From contig NZ_QLNP01000068.1 in NCBI RefSeq assembly GCF_003261175.1, positions 1 to 64,000 on the forward strand: a stretch of 64,000 bases of DNA, read 5' to 3'. Positions 9,301 through 16,967 of this stretch are shown piece after piece. The position numbers and the translations under genes are program-made. The notes beneath the pieces are model-generated. The model did not search any database. It saw nothing but the letters and a program-made list of their open reading frames with translations, and had not been told where the DNA came from. Source of the DNA: Arthrobacter globiformis (GTDB lineage: Bacteria > Actinomycetota > Actinomycetes > Actinomycetales > Micrococcaceae). Numbering within the stretch: the stretch's first letter is position 1; the number at the start of each line of letters is the position of its first letter.

Positions 9301-9324
9301 AATGAGCCGGCGGGCCAAGCTCAC
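6313..9324 (-). CDS. glnE: Bifunctional glutamine synthetase adenylyltransferase/deadenylase GlnE
   Basis: GlnE attaches AMP to, and removes it from, a tyrosine of GlnA1, switching ammonium assimilation off and on. The 1003 residues hold two nucleotidyltransferase domains. The N-terminal deadenylase-type domain carries ARELNYISDVDVIYV (about 220-234) and the C-terminal adenylylase-type domain carries LEIGYGSDADVLYVH (about 725-739). Both have the paired aspartates. Helical regulatory segments lie between and after them. The gene starts 9 bp after the glnA2 stop, so they form an operon. The signalling partner genes glnB and glnD are not in this window. Confidence 0.96.
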   Translation of the reverse strand: MSLARRLITAGFSDLEKGERFLAAPELEGIDQDILFAGLQLAANPDAALQSLVRLIEKHPDLRKLAAADTEVSEPLYRVLGASEALGEFLIRHPEHLDAFSVTASPEPLQADPAELRAQLLRSVRADTTAARPVAGISGPEAYEALRTAYRRGVVDLAVKDLCAADPLDFMPAVGAELADLAGAAIEAALAVSRAEAAGKFDAGEVADVALSVIGMGKCGARELNYISDVDVIYVVESGQLDDARANTIGTALASGISRAISSPAREPGLWEVDANLRPEGKSGPLVRTLASHQSYYARWAESWEFQALLKARTIAGDAELGARYEEAVSPLVWTSANRDGFVESVQAMRRRVTEHIPPAEEQRQIKLGRGGLRDVEFTVQLLQLVHGKSDESLRRRDTTSAIAALSTGGYIGRADAAAFDHAYRYLRLLEHRIQLFQLRRTHLMPVKEEPLRTLAKAVLGPFSTDRPHPDALLAAWQRTKRSVRELHDRIFYRPLLNTAAKLSSEDARLTPEAAQGRLAALGYRDPQGALRHIEALTAGVSRRAALQRQLLPILLGWLAEGVDPDAGLLAFRRISESLGTTHWYLGMLRDSAAAAERLCHMLSNSRLIADLLEVSPESVSWLGTDKELAPLSFEAQWQEITSKMSRHADPESAMRLIRLIRRREILRIAIADSAGLLGQDQVGEALAETDRAAILGALRVAENIVSATGPLKTSVLVVAMGRQGGLEIGYGSDADVLYVHRALPGASDDEAQQQAAKIVGHVSSLLTQPLKPAIMAERVLAVDADLRPEGKNGAMVRSLESYGEYYRRWSLIWEAQALLRARPIAGDNGLAADFVKLVDPIRYPAAVSDADVREIRRIKARVESERLPRGADPARHLKLGRGGLSDVEWLVQLLQLQHAGSHPELRTTSTLKALQAAASLGLLEEDDAGLLADAWQLASRIRSANVIWTGRASDLLPSSRRDLEAVARWCGYEEGMATAFEEDYLRVSRRARAVFEKVFYGH

Positions 9325-9333
9325 CGCAGCCGC

Positions 9334-10674
9334 CTAAAGGATGGCGAGGTTGCGCTGCAGCTCGTAGGGGGTCACCTGCAGGCGGTAGTCCTGCCACTCG
9401 GCCCGCTTGTTGCGCAGGAAGTGCTCGAAGACCTGCTCGCCCAGGATCTGCGGCATCAGTTCCGAGTCCTCCATGGCACGGATGGCGTCATGCAGGCTGG
9501 CAGGAAGGGGATCGTGGCCCATCGCCCGGCGCTCGGCGGAGCTCAGCGACCAGATGTCGTCCTCCGCCGCTGCGGGCAGTTCGTAGCCCTCCTCGATGCC
9601 CTTCAGCCCGGCGCCCAGGAGCACGGCGTAAGCAAGGTAGGGGTTGGCGGCCGAGTCGATGCCGCGGTATTCGATCCGGGCTGACTGTCCCTTGCCCGGC
9701 TTGTACAGCGGGACGCGGACCAGGGCGGAGCGGTTGTTGTGCCCCCAGCTCAGGTAGCTGGGCGCCTCTCCCCCGCCCCAGAGGCGCTTGTAGGAGTTGA
9801 CGAACTGGTTGGTGACCGCGGTGAATTCAGGGGCGTGCTTGAGGATGCCGGCAATGAACTGGCGCGCCGTCTTGGAGAGCTGGAATTCCGCCCCTGCCTC
9901 GAAGAAGGCGTTGGTGTCACCTTCGAAGAGCGAGAAGTGCGTGTGCATGCCGGAGCCCGGGTGGGCCGTGAAGGGTTTGGGCATGAAGGTGGCGTAGGTG
10001 CCCTGCTGCAGCGCCACCTCCTTGATGACGGTCCGGAAGGTCATGATGTTGTCCGCCGTCTGCAGGGCGTCCGCGTAGCGCAGGTCGATTTCGTTCTGGC
10101 CCGGGCCGGCCTCGTGGTGGCTGAACTCCACGGAGATGCCCACCGATTCCAGCATGGTCACTGCGGTGCGGCGGAAGTCCTGGGCCACGCCACCGGGGAC
10201 GTGGTCAAAGTAGCCGCCCTCGTCCACCGGAATGGGCGAACCGTCGGGGCCGGGTTCCTGCGACTTGAGCAGGTAGAACTCGATCTCGGGGTGCGTGTAG
10301 CACGTGAACCCCATGTCGGCTGCCTTGGCCAGGGTGCGCTTGAGGACGTTGCGCGGATCCGCTGCCGAGGGCTCGCCGTCGGGAGTAAGGATGTCGCAGA
10401 ACATGCGGGACGTCTGCTCGGTCTCGCCGCGCCACGGAAGGATCTGGAAGGTGGACGGGTCCGGCTGGGCCAGCATGTCCGACTCAAAGACGCGGGCGAG
10501 ACCCTCGATGGCCGAGCCGTCAAAGCCCAGGCCCTCGTCGAAGGCGCCTTCGACCTCGGCAGGAGCCAGGGCCACCGACTTGAGCGAGCCCACGACGTCG
10601 GTGAACCACAGGCGCACAAAGCGTACGTCGCGCTCTTCGATCGTGCGCAGGACAAACTCTTGCTGGCGGTCCAT
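9334..10674 (-). CDS. glnA2: Glutamine synthetase type I paralogue GlnA2
   Basis: This 446-residue GSI-alpha-like enzyme keeps the catalytic segments: HPEIEFYLL, HHEAGPGQNEIDLRYAD, HPGSGMHTHFSLF and NNRSALVRVP. In place of the adenylylation LYELP of GlnA1 it has DDIWSLSSAERRAMG, with tryptophan at the tyrosine position, so it should not be a GlnE substrate. It is shorter than GlnA1. It matches M. tuberculosis GlnA2 (Rv2222c) by order, next to glnE. Some actinobacterial GSI paralogues use other amine acceptors, so ammonium assimilation is likely but not certain. The start gives MDRQQEFVLR, usual for the family. Confidence 0.93.
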   Translation of the reverse strand: MDRQQEFVLRTIEERDVRFVRLWFTDVVGSLKSVALAPAEVEGAFDEGLGFDGSAIEGLARVFESDMLAQPDPSTFQILPWRGETEQTSRMFCDILTPDGEPSAADPRNVLKRTLAKAADMGFTCYTHPEIEFYLLKSQEPGPDGSPIPVDEGGYFDHVPGGVAQDFRRTAVTMLESVGISVEFSHHEAGPGQNEIDLRYADALQTADNIMTFRTVIKEVALQQGTYATFMPKPFTAHPGSGMHTHFSLFEGDTNAFFEAGAEFQLSKTARQFIAGILKHAPEFTAVTNQFVNSYKRLWGGGEAPSYLSWGHNNRSALVRVPLYKPGKGQSARIEYRGIDSAANPYLAYAVLLGAGLKGIEEGYELPAAAEDDIWSLSSAERRAMGHDPLPASLHDAIRAMEDSELMPQILGEQVFEHFLRNKRAEWQDYRLQVTPYELQRNLAIL

Positions 10675-10916
10675 GAAGGCCTCTTTTCCGGTCTACGTTC
10701 ATGCCCCGGTCCGTCCACGACGGAGCAGCGGCAGCTCACGAATCACTTTACTAAGCATTTAGGCGTGATGCTGGCGGGGCTGCAGCGCGTAACACAGCGT
10801 TAACACTCAACCGGAGACCGGGCAGCCCCGGACTGGCACCCCGTTATGACGCGAATCACCAGTCGTCCGCTGCCGGCCGGTGGCTAGCACGGCGGGTCCC
10901 GGACTACGCTCTAGCC

Positions 10917-11822
10917 ATGGCCTCAACCAGCAGTCCCGATCCAAGCATGTCCGCTGAAGTACCTGCTCCTTACGGGAGCGGCCCCGCGGCAGCCGCAGCG
11001 CCGCCGTCGGAATCCGGACGGAAGCCGCTCTCCCGGATCCGCACGCACCACCTGCAGCAGGCCAAGACCAGCGGCGAACACTTCGCCATGCTCACAGCGT
11101 ATGACCAGTACACGGCAGAAATTTTCGACCAGGCCGGCATCGAGGTCCTGCTGGTGGGCGATTCGGCATCCAACAATGTCTTTGGCAACGAAACCAGCCT
11201 TCCCGTCACCGTCGATGAGCTGCTGCCGCTGTGCCGCGCGGTCGCACGCTCAGCCAAGCGCGCCCTGGTGGTGGCGGATCTTCCCTTCGGCAGTTACGAG
11301 GTTTCGCCGCAGCAGGCAGTGGCCACCGGCGTGCGCTTCCTTAAGGAGGGCCTGGCGCACGCAGTGAAGATCGAGGGCGGCAAGTTCTACGCCGAGACCG
11401 TCAAGGCCATGGTCCAGGCAGGCATTCCGGTCATGGCCCACATTGGCTTCACACCCCAGAGCGAGCACTCCCTGGGCGGCTACCGCGTGCAGGGCCGGGG
11501 CGATGACGCCGCGCGGCTGGTTGAGGACGCTGCGGCGCTGACCGACGCCGGCGCTTTCAGCGTGCTCATGGAAATGGTTCCCGCGGAGACGGCAAAGGCC
11601 GTGGACGCTGCCATTCCGGTGCCCACCATCGGCATCGGCGCTGGCAATGCCACCACGGGGCAGGTTCTGGTCTGGCAGGACATGGCCGGGCTCCGCGGCG
11701 GCAGGATGGCCAAGTTCGTCAAGCAGTACGCGGACCTCCGGACCGTGCTGAGCGACGCGGCCAAGGCATATGGCGAGGATGTCCGGTCGGGACAGTTCCC
11801 CGGACCGGAACATTCGTTCTAG
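10917..11822 (+). CDS. panB: 3-methyl-2-oxobutanoate hydroxymethyltransferase PanB
   Basis: PanB transfers a hydroxymethyl group from methylene-tetrahydrofolate to 2-oxoisovalerate, the first committed step to pantothenate. The TIM-barrel motifs are clear: [30 protein letters not shown] (metal-binding region), [19 protein letters not shown] and [16 protein letters not shown]. The protein has about 40 extra low-complexity N-terminal residues before SRIRTHHLQ. The ATG at 10917 gives 301 residues; an internal ATG ten codons later would also serve. panB is divergent from glnA2, as in the M. tuberculosis Rv2222c-Rv2225 interval. Confidence 0.94.
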   Translation: MASTSSPDPSMSAEVPAPYGSGPAAAAAPPSESGRKPLSRIRTHHLQQAKTSGEHFAMLTAYDQYTAEIFDQAGIEVLLVGDSASNNVFGNETSLPVTVDELLPLCRAVARSAKRALVVADLPFGSYEVSPQQAVATGVRFLKEGLAHAVKIEGGKFYAETVKAMVQAGIPVMAHIGFTPQSEHSLGGYRVQGRGDDAARLVEDAAALTDAGAFSVLMEMVPAETAKAVDAAIPVPTIGIGAGNATTGQVLVWQDMAGLRGGRMAKFVKQYADLRTVLSDAAKAYGEDVRSGQFPGPEHSF

Positions 11823-11843
11823 GGGGCCTGGGCTCCGGCAAGA

Positions 11844-12008
11844 TCAGTCGTCGTCGCCCTTTTCCCAGGTTTCATTGCGCGCCTTGACCTTCTCGAGGGC
11901 GTGTTCCGCCTCTTCCCGGGTCTTGTAGGGACCGATCAGCTGGGTCCAGTCCGACATCGCGTCTTCCTCCACCGTGTGGGTCTTGACGTTATACCAGTAC
12001 TCGGGCAT
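11844..12008 (-). CDS. Small SPOR-like conserved protein, 54 residues
   Basis: Reading the minus strand from the ATG at 12008 gives 54 residues, beginning MPEYWYNVKTHTVEEDAMS and ending EKGDDD before TGA. The arrangement YxVxTHxVE, a GPYKTREEAEHAL segment and an acidic tail match a family of tiny actinobacterial proteins often annotated as SPOR-domain proteins. GPYKTREEAEHALEKVK is the part that resembles a SPOR repeat, which in other proteins binds denuded peptidoglycan. There is no signal peptide, so that function is doubtful. AGGA lies about 8 nt upstream of the start. It converges on panB and is divergent from map. Confidence 0.75.
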   Translation of the reverse strand: MPEYWYNVKTHTVEEDAMSDWTQLIGPYKTREEAEHALEKVKARNETWEKGDDD

Positions 12009-12133
12009 CAGTGTTCCTCGCTTTCCGGGTTAACAGCACACTGCCGCCGTGATCCACGTAACGTAACCCGCAACGTCAGCTGCGGGCCGCGTTAATTTAC
12101 ATGGCGTTCTGTGCTGCCTTATATGATCAATCT

Positions 12134-13012
12134 ATGCCTTCCTTAGCCTCGACCGCACCCACCGGCACGCTTACCCCGGGAACCATCAGCCCGCAGCGGG
12201 CCGTTCCCGCGTCGATCGCGCGGCCGGAGTATGTCGGCAAGCCAGGACCGGCCAAATTCACCGGGTCAGAGGTCAAGTCACCGGAAACCATCGAGAAGAT
12301 TCGGGTGGCCAGCAGGATCGCCGCCCAGGCCATCGTGGAGGTGGGCAAGCACATCCGGCCGGGCATCACCACCGACGAGCTGGACCGCATCGGCCACGAG
12401 TTCCTGCTGGAGCACAACGCCTACCCGTCCACACTGGGGTACCGCGGTTTCCCCAAGTCACTGTGCTCGTCGCTGAATGAGGTCATCTGCCACGGCATCC
12501 CGGACAGCACGGTGCTGCAGGACGGCGACATCATCAACATCGACATCACCGCCTTCATCGGCGGGGTCCACGGCGACACCAACCACACGTTCCTCGTGGG
12601 AGAGGTGGACGAGGAGTCGCGGCTGCTGGTCGAGCGCACAAAGGAGTCCCTCAACCGCGCCATTAAGGCCGTTGCCCCGGGACGGGAGATCAACGTCATT
12701 GGCAGGGCCATCGAGTCCTACGCCAGGCGCTTCGGCTACGGCGTGGTCCGGGATTTCACCGGGCACGGCGTGGGCGAGGCCTTCCACACCGGGCTGATCA
12801 TCCCGCACTACGACGCCGCACCGGCCTACAACACCGTGATCGAGCCCGGCATGGTGTTCACCATCGAGCCCATGCTCACCCTCGGCACCATCGAGTGGGA
12901 CATGTGGGCCGACGACTGGACCGTGGTCACCAAGGACCACAAGCGGACCGCGCAGTTCGAACACACACTCCTCGTCACCGAGTCCGGTGCCGAGATCCTC
13001 ACCCTTCCCTGA
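12134..13012 (+). CDS. map: Type I methionine aminopeptidase
   Basis: This enzyme removes the initiator methionine from new proteins. The pita-bread fold shows its metal ligands: the Asp of NIDITAF, the Asp of VHGDTNHTF, the His of [11 protein letters not shown], the Glu of FTIEPML and the Glu of [10 protein letters not shown] roughly 40-residue N-terminal extension ([18 protein letters not shown] onward) is typical of the longer actinobacterial MetAP1c form. The ATG at 12134 is preferred over an in-frame ATG at 12101 because MPSLAS is the usual family start. Length is 292 residues. Confidence 0.94.
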   Translation: MPSLASTAPTGTLTPGTISPQRAVPASIARPEYVGKPGPAKFTGSEVKSPETIEKIRVASRIAAQAIVEVGKHIRPGITTDELDRIGHEFLLEHNAYPSTLGYRGFPKSLCSSLNEVICHGIPDSTVLQDGDIINIDITAFIGGVHGDTNHTFLVGEVDEESRLLVERTKESLNRAIKAVAPGREINVIGRAIESYARRFGYGVVRDFTGHGVGEAFHTGLIIPHYDAAPAYNTVIEPGMVFTIEPMLTLGTIEWDMWADDWTVVTKDHKRTAQFEHTLLVTESGAEILTLP

Positions 13013-13092
13013 CGCCAGGCAACCGCCCGCGTCATTCCGGCAAGTCACCCTTGCCCAGCCCAAGCCCCTACCCTGCCACGAACGGAATCCCA

Positions 13093-13896
13093 TTGGCCAA
13101 GAAGGACGAAAAGACCCGCAAGCACGCCCCGCTGATCGGCATCGACATCGGCGGAACCGGAATCAAGGGCGGCATCGTCGACCTGAAGAAGGGCAAACTG
13201 ATCGGCGATCGCTTCCGCCTGGCGACGCCGCAGCCGGCCACGCCGGAAGCGGTGGTCGAGGTGGTGGCCAAGGTTGTCGAGGAACTCTCGGCTCGCCCCG
13301 ACGCACCCGAGGCCGACAGCCCCATCGGCGTGACCTTCCCCGGCATCATCCAGCACGGCGTGGTTCACTCTGCGGCCAACGTGGACAAGAGCTGGCTCAA
13401 CACGGACATTGATGCGCTGCTCACGGCCCGCCTGGGCCGCCCCGTGGAGGTCATCAACGACGCCGACGCAGCGGGCCTGGCCGAAGCCCGGTACGGTGCG
13501 GGCGCCGGAATCGGCGGCACCGTCCTGGTCATCACCCTCGGCACCGGCATCGGGTCCGCGTTCATCTTCAACGGCCACCTGGTGCCCAACGCCGAACTGG
13601 GCCACCTGGAGGTCGACGGCTTCGACGCTGAAAGCAAGGCCTCTGCGGTGGCCCGCGAACGGGACGGCCTCAGCTGGGAGGAGTACAGCGTGCTGCTGCA
13701 GCGCTACTTCTCCCACGTCGAGTTCCTCTTCTCCCCCGAGCTCTTCATCGTCGGCGGCGGCATCTCCAAGCGGGCAGACGAGTACCTGCCGCGCATGAAG
13801 CTGCGCACTCCGATCGTTCCCGCTGAGCTGAAGAACGAAGCCGGCATCGTGGGCGCTGCCCTGGAGATCGCCGTCAAGCACGAGCTGGCGAAGTAA
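13093..13896 (+). CDS. ppgK: Polyphosphate glucokinase
   Basis: It phosphorylates glucose using inorganic polyphosphate (and often ATP), feeding glycolysis. The 267-residue ROK-fold protein has phosphate motif 1 (IGIDIGGTGIKGG), the polyphosphate glucokinase sequence SWLNTDIDALL, the catalytic Asp in VINDADAAGLAEARYG, GTGIGSAFIFNG and AELGHLEVDG. It lacks the CxCGxxGC zinc motif of other ROK kinases, as expected for PpgK. The start is a TTG at 13093 (MAKKDEKTRKHAPL). The reading frame is open further upstream into map, but that stretch is not conserved-looking. Only weak Shine-Dalgarno sequence is present. It follows map by 80 bp. Confidence 0.92.
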   Translation: MAKKDEKTRKHAPLIGIDIGGTGIKGGIVDLKKGKLIGDRFRLATPQPATPEAVVEVVAKVVEELSARPDAPEADSPIGVTFPGIIQHGVVHSAANVDKSWLNTDIDALLTARLGRPVEVINDADAAGLAEARYGAGAGIGGTVLVITLGTGIGSAFIFNGHLVPNAELGHLEVDGFDAESKASAVARERDGLSWEEYSVLLQRYFSHVEFLFSPELFIVGGGISKRADEYLPRMKLRTPIVPAELKNEAGIVGAALEIAVKHELAK

Positions 13897-13928
13897 ACCC
13901 GGACGGGCAGCGGTAAGCGGTGCCCGCA

Positions 13929-13975
13929 GAAACACCGAAGGCGGCAGACACAGGGTCTGCCGCCTTCGGTGTTTC
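13929..13975. terminator. Bidirectional terminator between ppgK and nrdR
   Basis: A 21-bp perfect inverted repeat (arms 13929-13949 and 13955-13975) has a 5-nt loop, begins GAAACACCGAAGG and ends CCTTCGGTGTTTC. It separates the convergent ppgK and nrdR genes. Confidence 0.9.
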
Positions 13976-14046
13976 ACGTAAAGCTGATGTTTGCACTGGA
14001 GCCGGTGGCAGCCGCGGCTTCCCCTCCGCTGCCGCCACCGGAGACT

Positions 14047-14631
14047 TTAGAGCGTGCTCTTCGCGGTGTTCTTGGCCTCGGTGTTCTTAGCCTCGGTGTT
14101 TTTAGCCTCGGGGCTCCTAACCTCGGGGCTCTTGCCTTCGGAGCCCTTGCCTTCGGCCTTGCTTGTTGTGGCTTTGGCCTCGACGTCGGACTCGTGCCGG
14201 AGCAGCGCAATGGCAGATTCGAAATCCTCAAGTGATTCAAAAGCCTGATAAACACTGGCGAAACGGAGGTAGGCCACCTTGTCCAGCTTCTGCAGCGGCC
14301 CGAGGATGATCAGCCCAACTTCGTGGGCGTCGATTTCCGCCGCGCCGGAGGCCCGGATGTTCTCCTCGACTTCCTGCGCCAGCATCGCGAGGTCGTCTTC
14401 GCTCACGGGCCGGCCCTGGCAGGCCTTGCGGACACCGTTGATGACCTTGCTGCGGCTGAAGGGCTCGCCCACGCCAGAGCGTTTGATCACGGACAGGCTG
14501 GTGGTTTCCACCGTGGTGAAGCGGCGCCCGCACTCGGGGCACTGCCGGCGGCGGCGGATGGCTGAACCGTCGTCGGCCATCCGGCTGTCCACCACGCGTG
14601 AATCAGGGTTGCGGCAAAACGGACAGTACAC
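14047..14631 (-). CDS. nrdR: Transcriptional repressor NrdR with repeat-built C-terminal tail
   Basis: NrdR is a zinc-finger/ATP-cone repressor of ribonucleotide reductase genes that senses dATP/ATP. Residues 1-46 carry the zinc ribbon (CPFC at 3-6 and CPEC at 31-34) and about 50-140 the ATP-cone. Typical NrdR ends near residue 150. Here an extra 40-45 residue charged tail follows, built from imperfect pentapeptides ending [15 protein letters not shown] and encoded by 15-bp repeats. Two NrdR-box-like palindromes lie 126-161 bp upstream, suggesting autoregulation. No nrd structural gene is in the window. hisD lies upstream on the same strand. Confidence 0.94.
   Translation of the reverse strand: MYCPFCRNPDSRVVDSRMADDGSAIRRRRQCPECGRRFTTVETTSLSVIKRSGVGEPFSRSKVINGVRKACQGRPVSEDDLAMLAQEVEENIRASGAAEIDAHEVGLIILGPLQKLDKVAYLRFASVYQAFESLEDFESAIALLRHESDVEAKATTSKAEGKGSEGKSPEVRSPEAKNTEAKNTEAKNTAKSTL
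14074..14160. repeat. 15-bp tandem repeats in the 3' end of nrdR
   Basis: About six imperfect 15-bp units follow each other exactly: GGCCTCGGTGTTCTT (14074), AGCCTCGGTGTTTTT (14089), AGCCTCGGGGCTCCT (14104), AACCTCGGGGCTCTT (14119), GCCTTCGGAGCCCTT (14134) and a partial unit at 14149. Reading in frame they encode the repeated EAKNT / EAR-SP / EGKGS tail of NrdR. Confidence 0.9.
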
Positions 14632-14756
14632 GTTTTCCTCCCCTTCCTTCCCCTCACGGGAAGCCCTTATCCCGAAGCCCTTATCCGGAAGCCCGTTACC
14701 GAAGCTTCTTCCGGCACCAGTTTAGGGCCACATATGGCCGAATAACAAGCCTGTAA

Positions 14757-14792
14757 TTACTACATGTAGTGGGCGGTCGCTACATGTAGTGG
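14757..14792 (-). promoter_or_regulatory. Tandem NrdR-box-like palindromes upstream of nrdR
   Basis: Two sites, 14757-14772 and 14777-14792, share CTACATGTAGTGG and are spaced exactly 20 bp centre to centre, about two helical turns. Both fit the published NrdR box pattern acaCwAtATaTwgtgt at its strongly conserved positions. The second abuts the hisD stop. They lie in the 161-bp gap before nrdR, followed toward nrdR by TTGTTA-N18-TAAACT, a possible promoter. Binding by NrdR is inferred. Confidence 0.65.
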
Positions 14793-16169
14793 TCAGCTGC
14801 CCGCCTGGAAACGGACCGTCACCGCGTCGCCATGCGCCGGGAGGTCCTCTGCACCGGACAGGCTGACAATGTGACCACTGACTTGCCCCAGCGCCGCCTC
14901 CGAGTAGTTGATCACCTGAATGGCGCGCAGGAACGTGGTCACGTTCAGCCCGGACGAAAAGGCCGCAGTACCGCTCGTGGGTAGCACATGATTGGAGCCG
15001 GCGCAGTAGTCGCCGAGGCTGACGGGGCTGTAGTCGCCCACGAAAATGGCGCCCGCGTTCCGGATCCGCGCCGCCACGGCGGGGGCGTCGGCAGTCATGA
15101 TCTCCAGGTGCTCGGCCGCGTAGGCGTCGCACGCTGCGATCCCCTGGTCGAGGTCGTCAACAAGCACGACGCCGGACTGCGGGCCGGAAAGTGCCTCTCG
15201 GACACGCTGGCTGTGCTTGGTGGATGCAGCCTGCAGTTCCAGCTCCTCACGGACTTCCGCGGCGAGCTCAAGGGAGTCGGTAATCAGGACGGAGGCGGCC
15301 TTCGGATCGTGCTCGGCCTGGCTGATCAGGTCGGCGGCAACGAAGGACGGGTGGGCGGTGGAGTCCGCGAGGATGGCAATTTCCGTGGTGCCCGCCTCGG
15401 AATCAATCCCCACCACGCCCTTGACGAGTCGCTTGGCCGTGGCCACGAAGATGTTTCCCGGCCCGGTGACGACATCGACGGGTTCGAGTGCGGGAGTCCC
15501 TGATTCGCCGGGCACGCCGTAGGCGAAGGCGGCGATCGCCTGGGCTCCGCCGATTGCATAGACCTCGTCAATCCCGAGCAGTGCAGCAGCGGCCAGGATG
15601 GTGGGGTGCGGGAGGCCGCCAAAGTCCTTCTGCGGCGGTGAGGCGAGTGCGATCGATTCCACCCCGGCGGCCAGCGCCGGAACCACATTCATGATCACCG
15701 ACGACGGGTAGACCGCCAGGCCGCCGGGGACGTAGAGGCCCACGCGTGCCACGGGCACCCATTTCTGGCTCACCACTGCGCCGTCACCCAGGGAAATGTC
15801 GACGTCGGCCGGGCGCTGGCCGTCCGCAAACCGGCGCGCACGGCTGATGGACTCCTCCAGCGCCGAACGCACGGCAGGGTCCAGGCCGTCCAGGGCTGAC
15901 TGCAGCGCCTCGGCCGGTACGCGCGGATGCGTCTGCTCCACGCCGTCGAACGTCCGGGCGAAGTCCGCAAGGGCGGCAAAGCCGCGCTGGCGGACGGCCG
16001 TGATGATGTCGGTGACCTTCTGCTCGGCGTCTGCGACTGTCTGCTGCCGCGCCCGCGGCACCGCCTCGCGGAGTTCGGCCAGGCTGAGGCTGCGGCCGCG
16101 CAGGTCAACGGTGCGGAAATCGACGACGGGGGCATTCGGGCGTGCGGAGCTGTCCGGAGAAGTGGTCAC
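14793..16169 (-). CDS. hisD: Histidinol dehydrogenase
   Basis: HisD carries out the last two steps of histidine synthesis, oxidising L-histidinol to histidine with two NAD and a zinc ion. At 458 residues it shows the family signatures [59 protein letters not shown] and AEHLEIM, plus [12 protein letters not shown] near the C-terminus. The N-terminus [12 protein letters not shown] is longer than minimal but normal for actinobacteria. No other his gene is in the window. Its stop lies next to the NrdR-box-like pair, so nrdR may be read from both its own promoter and hisD read-through. Confidence 0.96.
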   Translation of the reverse strand: MTTSPDSSARPNAPVVDFRTVDLRGRSLSLAELREAVPRARQQTVADAEQKVTDIITAVRQRGFAALADFARTFDGVEQTHPRVPAEALQSALDGLDPAVRSALEESISRARRFADGQRPADVDISLGDGAVVSQKWVPVARVGLYVPGGLAVYPSSVIMNVVPALAAGVESIALASPPQKDFGGLPHPTILAAAALLGIDEVYAIGGAQAIAAFAYGVPGESGTPALEPVDVVTGPGNIFVATAKRLVKGVVGIDSEAGTTEIAILADSTAHPSFVAADLISQAEHDPKAASVLITDSLELAAEVREELELQAASTKHSQRVREALSGPQSGVVLVDDLDQGIAACDAYAAEHLEIMTADAPAVAARIRNAGAIFVGDYSPVSLGDYCAGSNHVLPTSGTAAFSSGLNVTTFLRAIQVINYSEAALGQVSGHIVSLSGAEDLPAHGDAVTVRFQAGS

Positions 16170-16234
16170 CCGTTCATTTTACGCGCCGCCGCCCCGCGCC
16201 CCGACGAGTGTTACTGCCACATGCACTGCCGCTT

Positions 16235-16816
16235 CTACTGCCATGTGCGGCCGTCGGCGGTGTTGCCGCTGTCGCCGTTCGGGTACCGGTCCACGGAAGC
16301 GCGGAGGAGGCCGATGATGTGCAGGACGAAGAAGCCGGCGGCAACCGCCGCGGGCCAGAGGACTAGGACAGTCAGGGACCGCAGCGAGAAGCCGGCACTG
16401 GCGTTCACCGACGTGTCCTGCGGAGCTCCCAGCCAGCGGCCGGCCAGCACGCCGGTCTGCCAGGCCAGGACCGCTGCCGCTGCGCTTGCCGCAACGGACA
16501 GCAGCAGCAGCCCCCGAGTCCCGCCGTCGCGGCGGCCGGACAACAGCACAGCCACCAGGCAGCCCGCGAACACAAACAGTCCCGCCAGGACCAGGTCCCG
16601 GGGCAGCCAGCCCTGGCTGTTGGTTCCGGACGACAGCGCGGAGTCCCCCGAGATGAGGTTTTGCCCACCCGGGGCCAGGAGCCACCAGAGGAACCCTGCG
16701 GGGATGCCGGCACCGAGGATTCCGGCCGCCCACGCGTAACCCCTGCCGGGTTGCCGCCGGGCGCCGTGGCCCTCGTTGGAGGAGCGGACCGGAGGGACGG
16801 GTGCAGGCTGGGTCAT
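16235..16816 (-). CDS. Four-helix membrane protein of unknown function (DUF2567-like)
   Basis: This 193-residue protein has a proline/arginine-rich N-terminus (1-25) and four hydrophobic segments at about 27-48 (with GFLWWLLAPGG), 73-92, 100-119 and 143-167. The first-helix sequence, size and topology resemble the actinobacterial DUF2567 membrane proteins, but I am not certain of that. No catalytic residues are recognised. No Shine-Dalgarno precedes the ATG; a TAACGT -10-like hexamer ends 6 nt before it, so the mRNA may be leaderless. It lies 65 bp upstream of hisD on the same strand. Confidence 0.7.
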   Translation of the reverse strand: MTQPAPVPPVRSSNEGHGARRQPGRGYAWAAGILGAGIPAGFLWWLLAPGGQNLISGDSALSSGTNSQGWLPRDLVLAGLFVFAGCLVAVLLSGRRDGGTRGLLLLSVAASAAAAVLAWQTGVLAGRWLGAPQDTSVNASAGFSLRSLTVLVLWPAAVAAGFFVLHIIGLLRASVDRYPNGDSGNTADGRTWQ

Positions 16817-16826
16817 GAAGAAACGT

Positions 16827-16838
16827 TAACAAATGTTA
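16827..16838. promoter_or_regulatory. Palindrome TAACA-AA-TGTTA in divergent promoter region
   Basis: A perfect 5-bp inverted repeat with a 2-bp centre lies 11 bp upstream of the DUF2567-like start, in the 151-bp gap before the divergent flavin reductase gene. The octamer CAAATGTT recurs 15 bp further on (16844-16851). A regulator site is possible; none is known to me. Confidence 0.35.
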
Positions 16839-16967
16839 TCTGGCAAATGTTGGCCGGCACTGCGCGCCATGTGTCTGCCCGTCAAGGGAATCTCCCATCC
16901 GCCCGGAAGCCCATAGTCTTGTACTAGAGACTCAACCAGCACGGATGCAGTAGGGAGATCGATTCCA

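Noticed and set aside
10675-10916. Possible GlnR site in the glnA2-panB gap (GTAAC-N6-TTAAC at 10789-10804)
   Set aside because: Only one box pair is present, the second box matches 3 of 5, and no further boxes continue the 11-bp spacing. Too weak beside the glnA1 operator.
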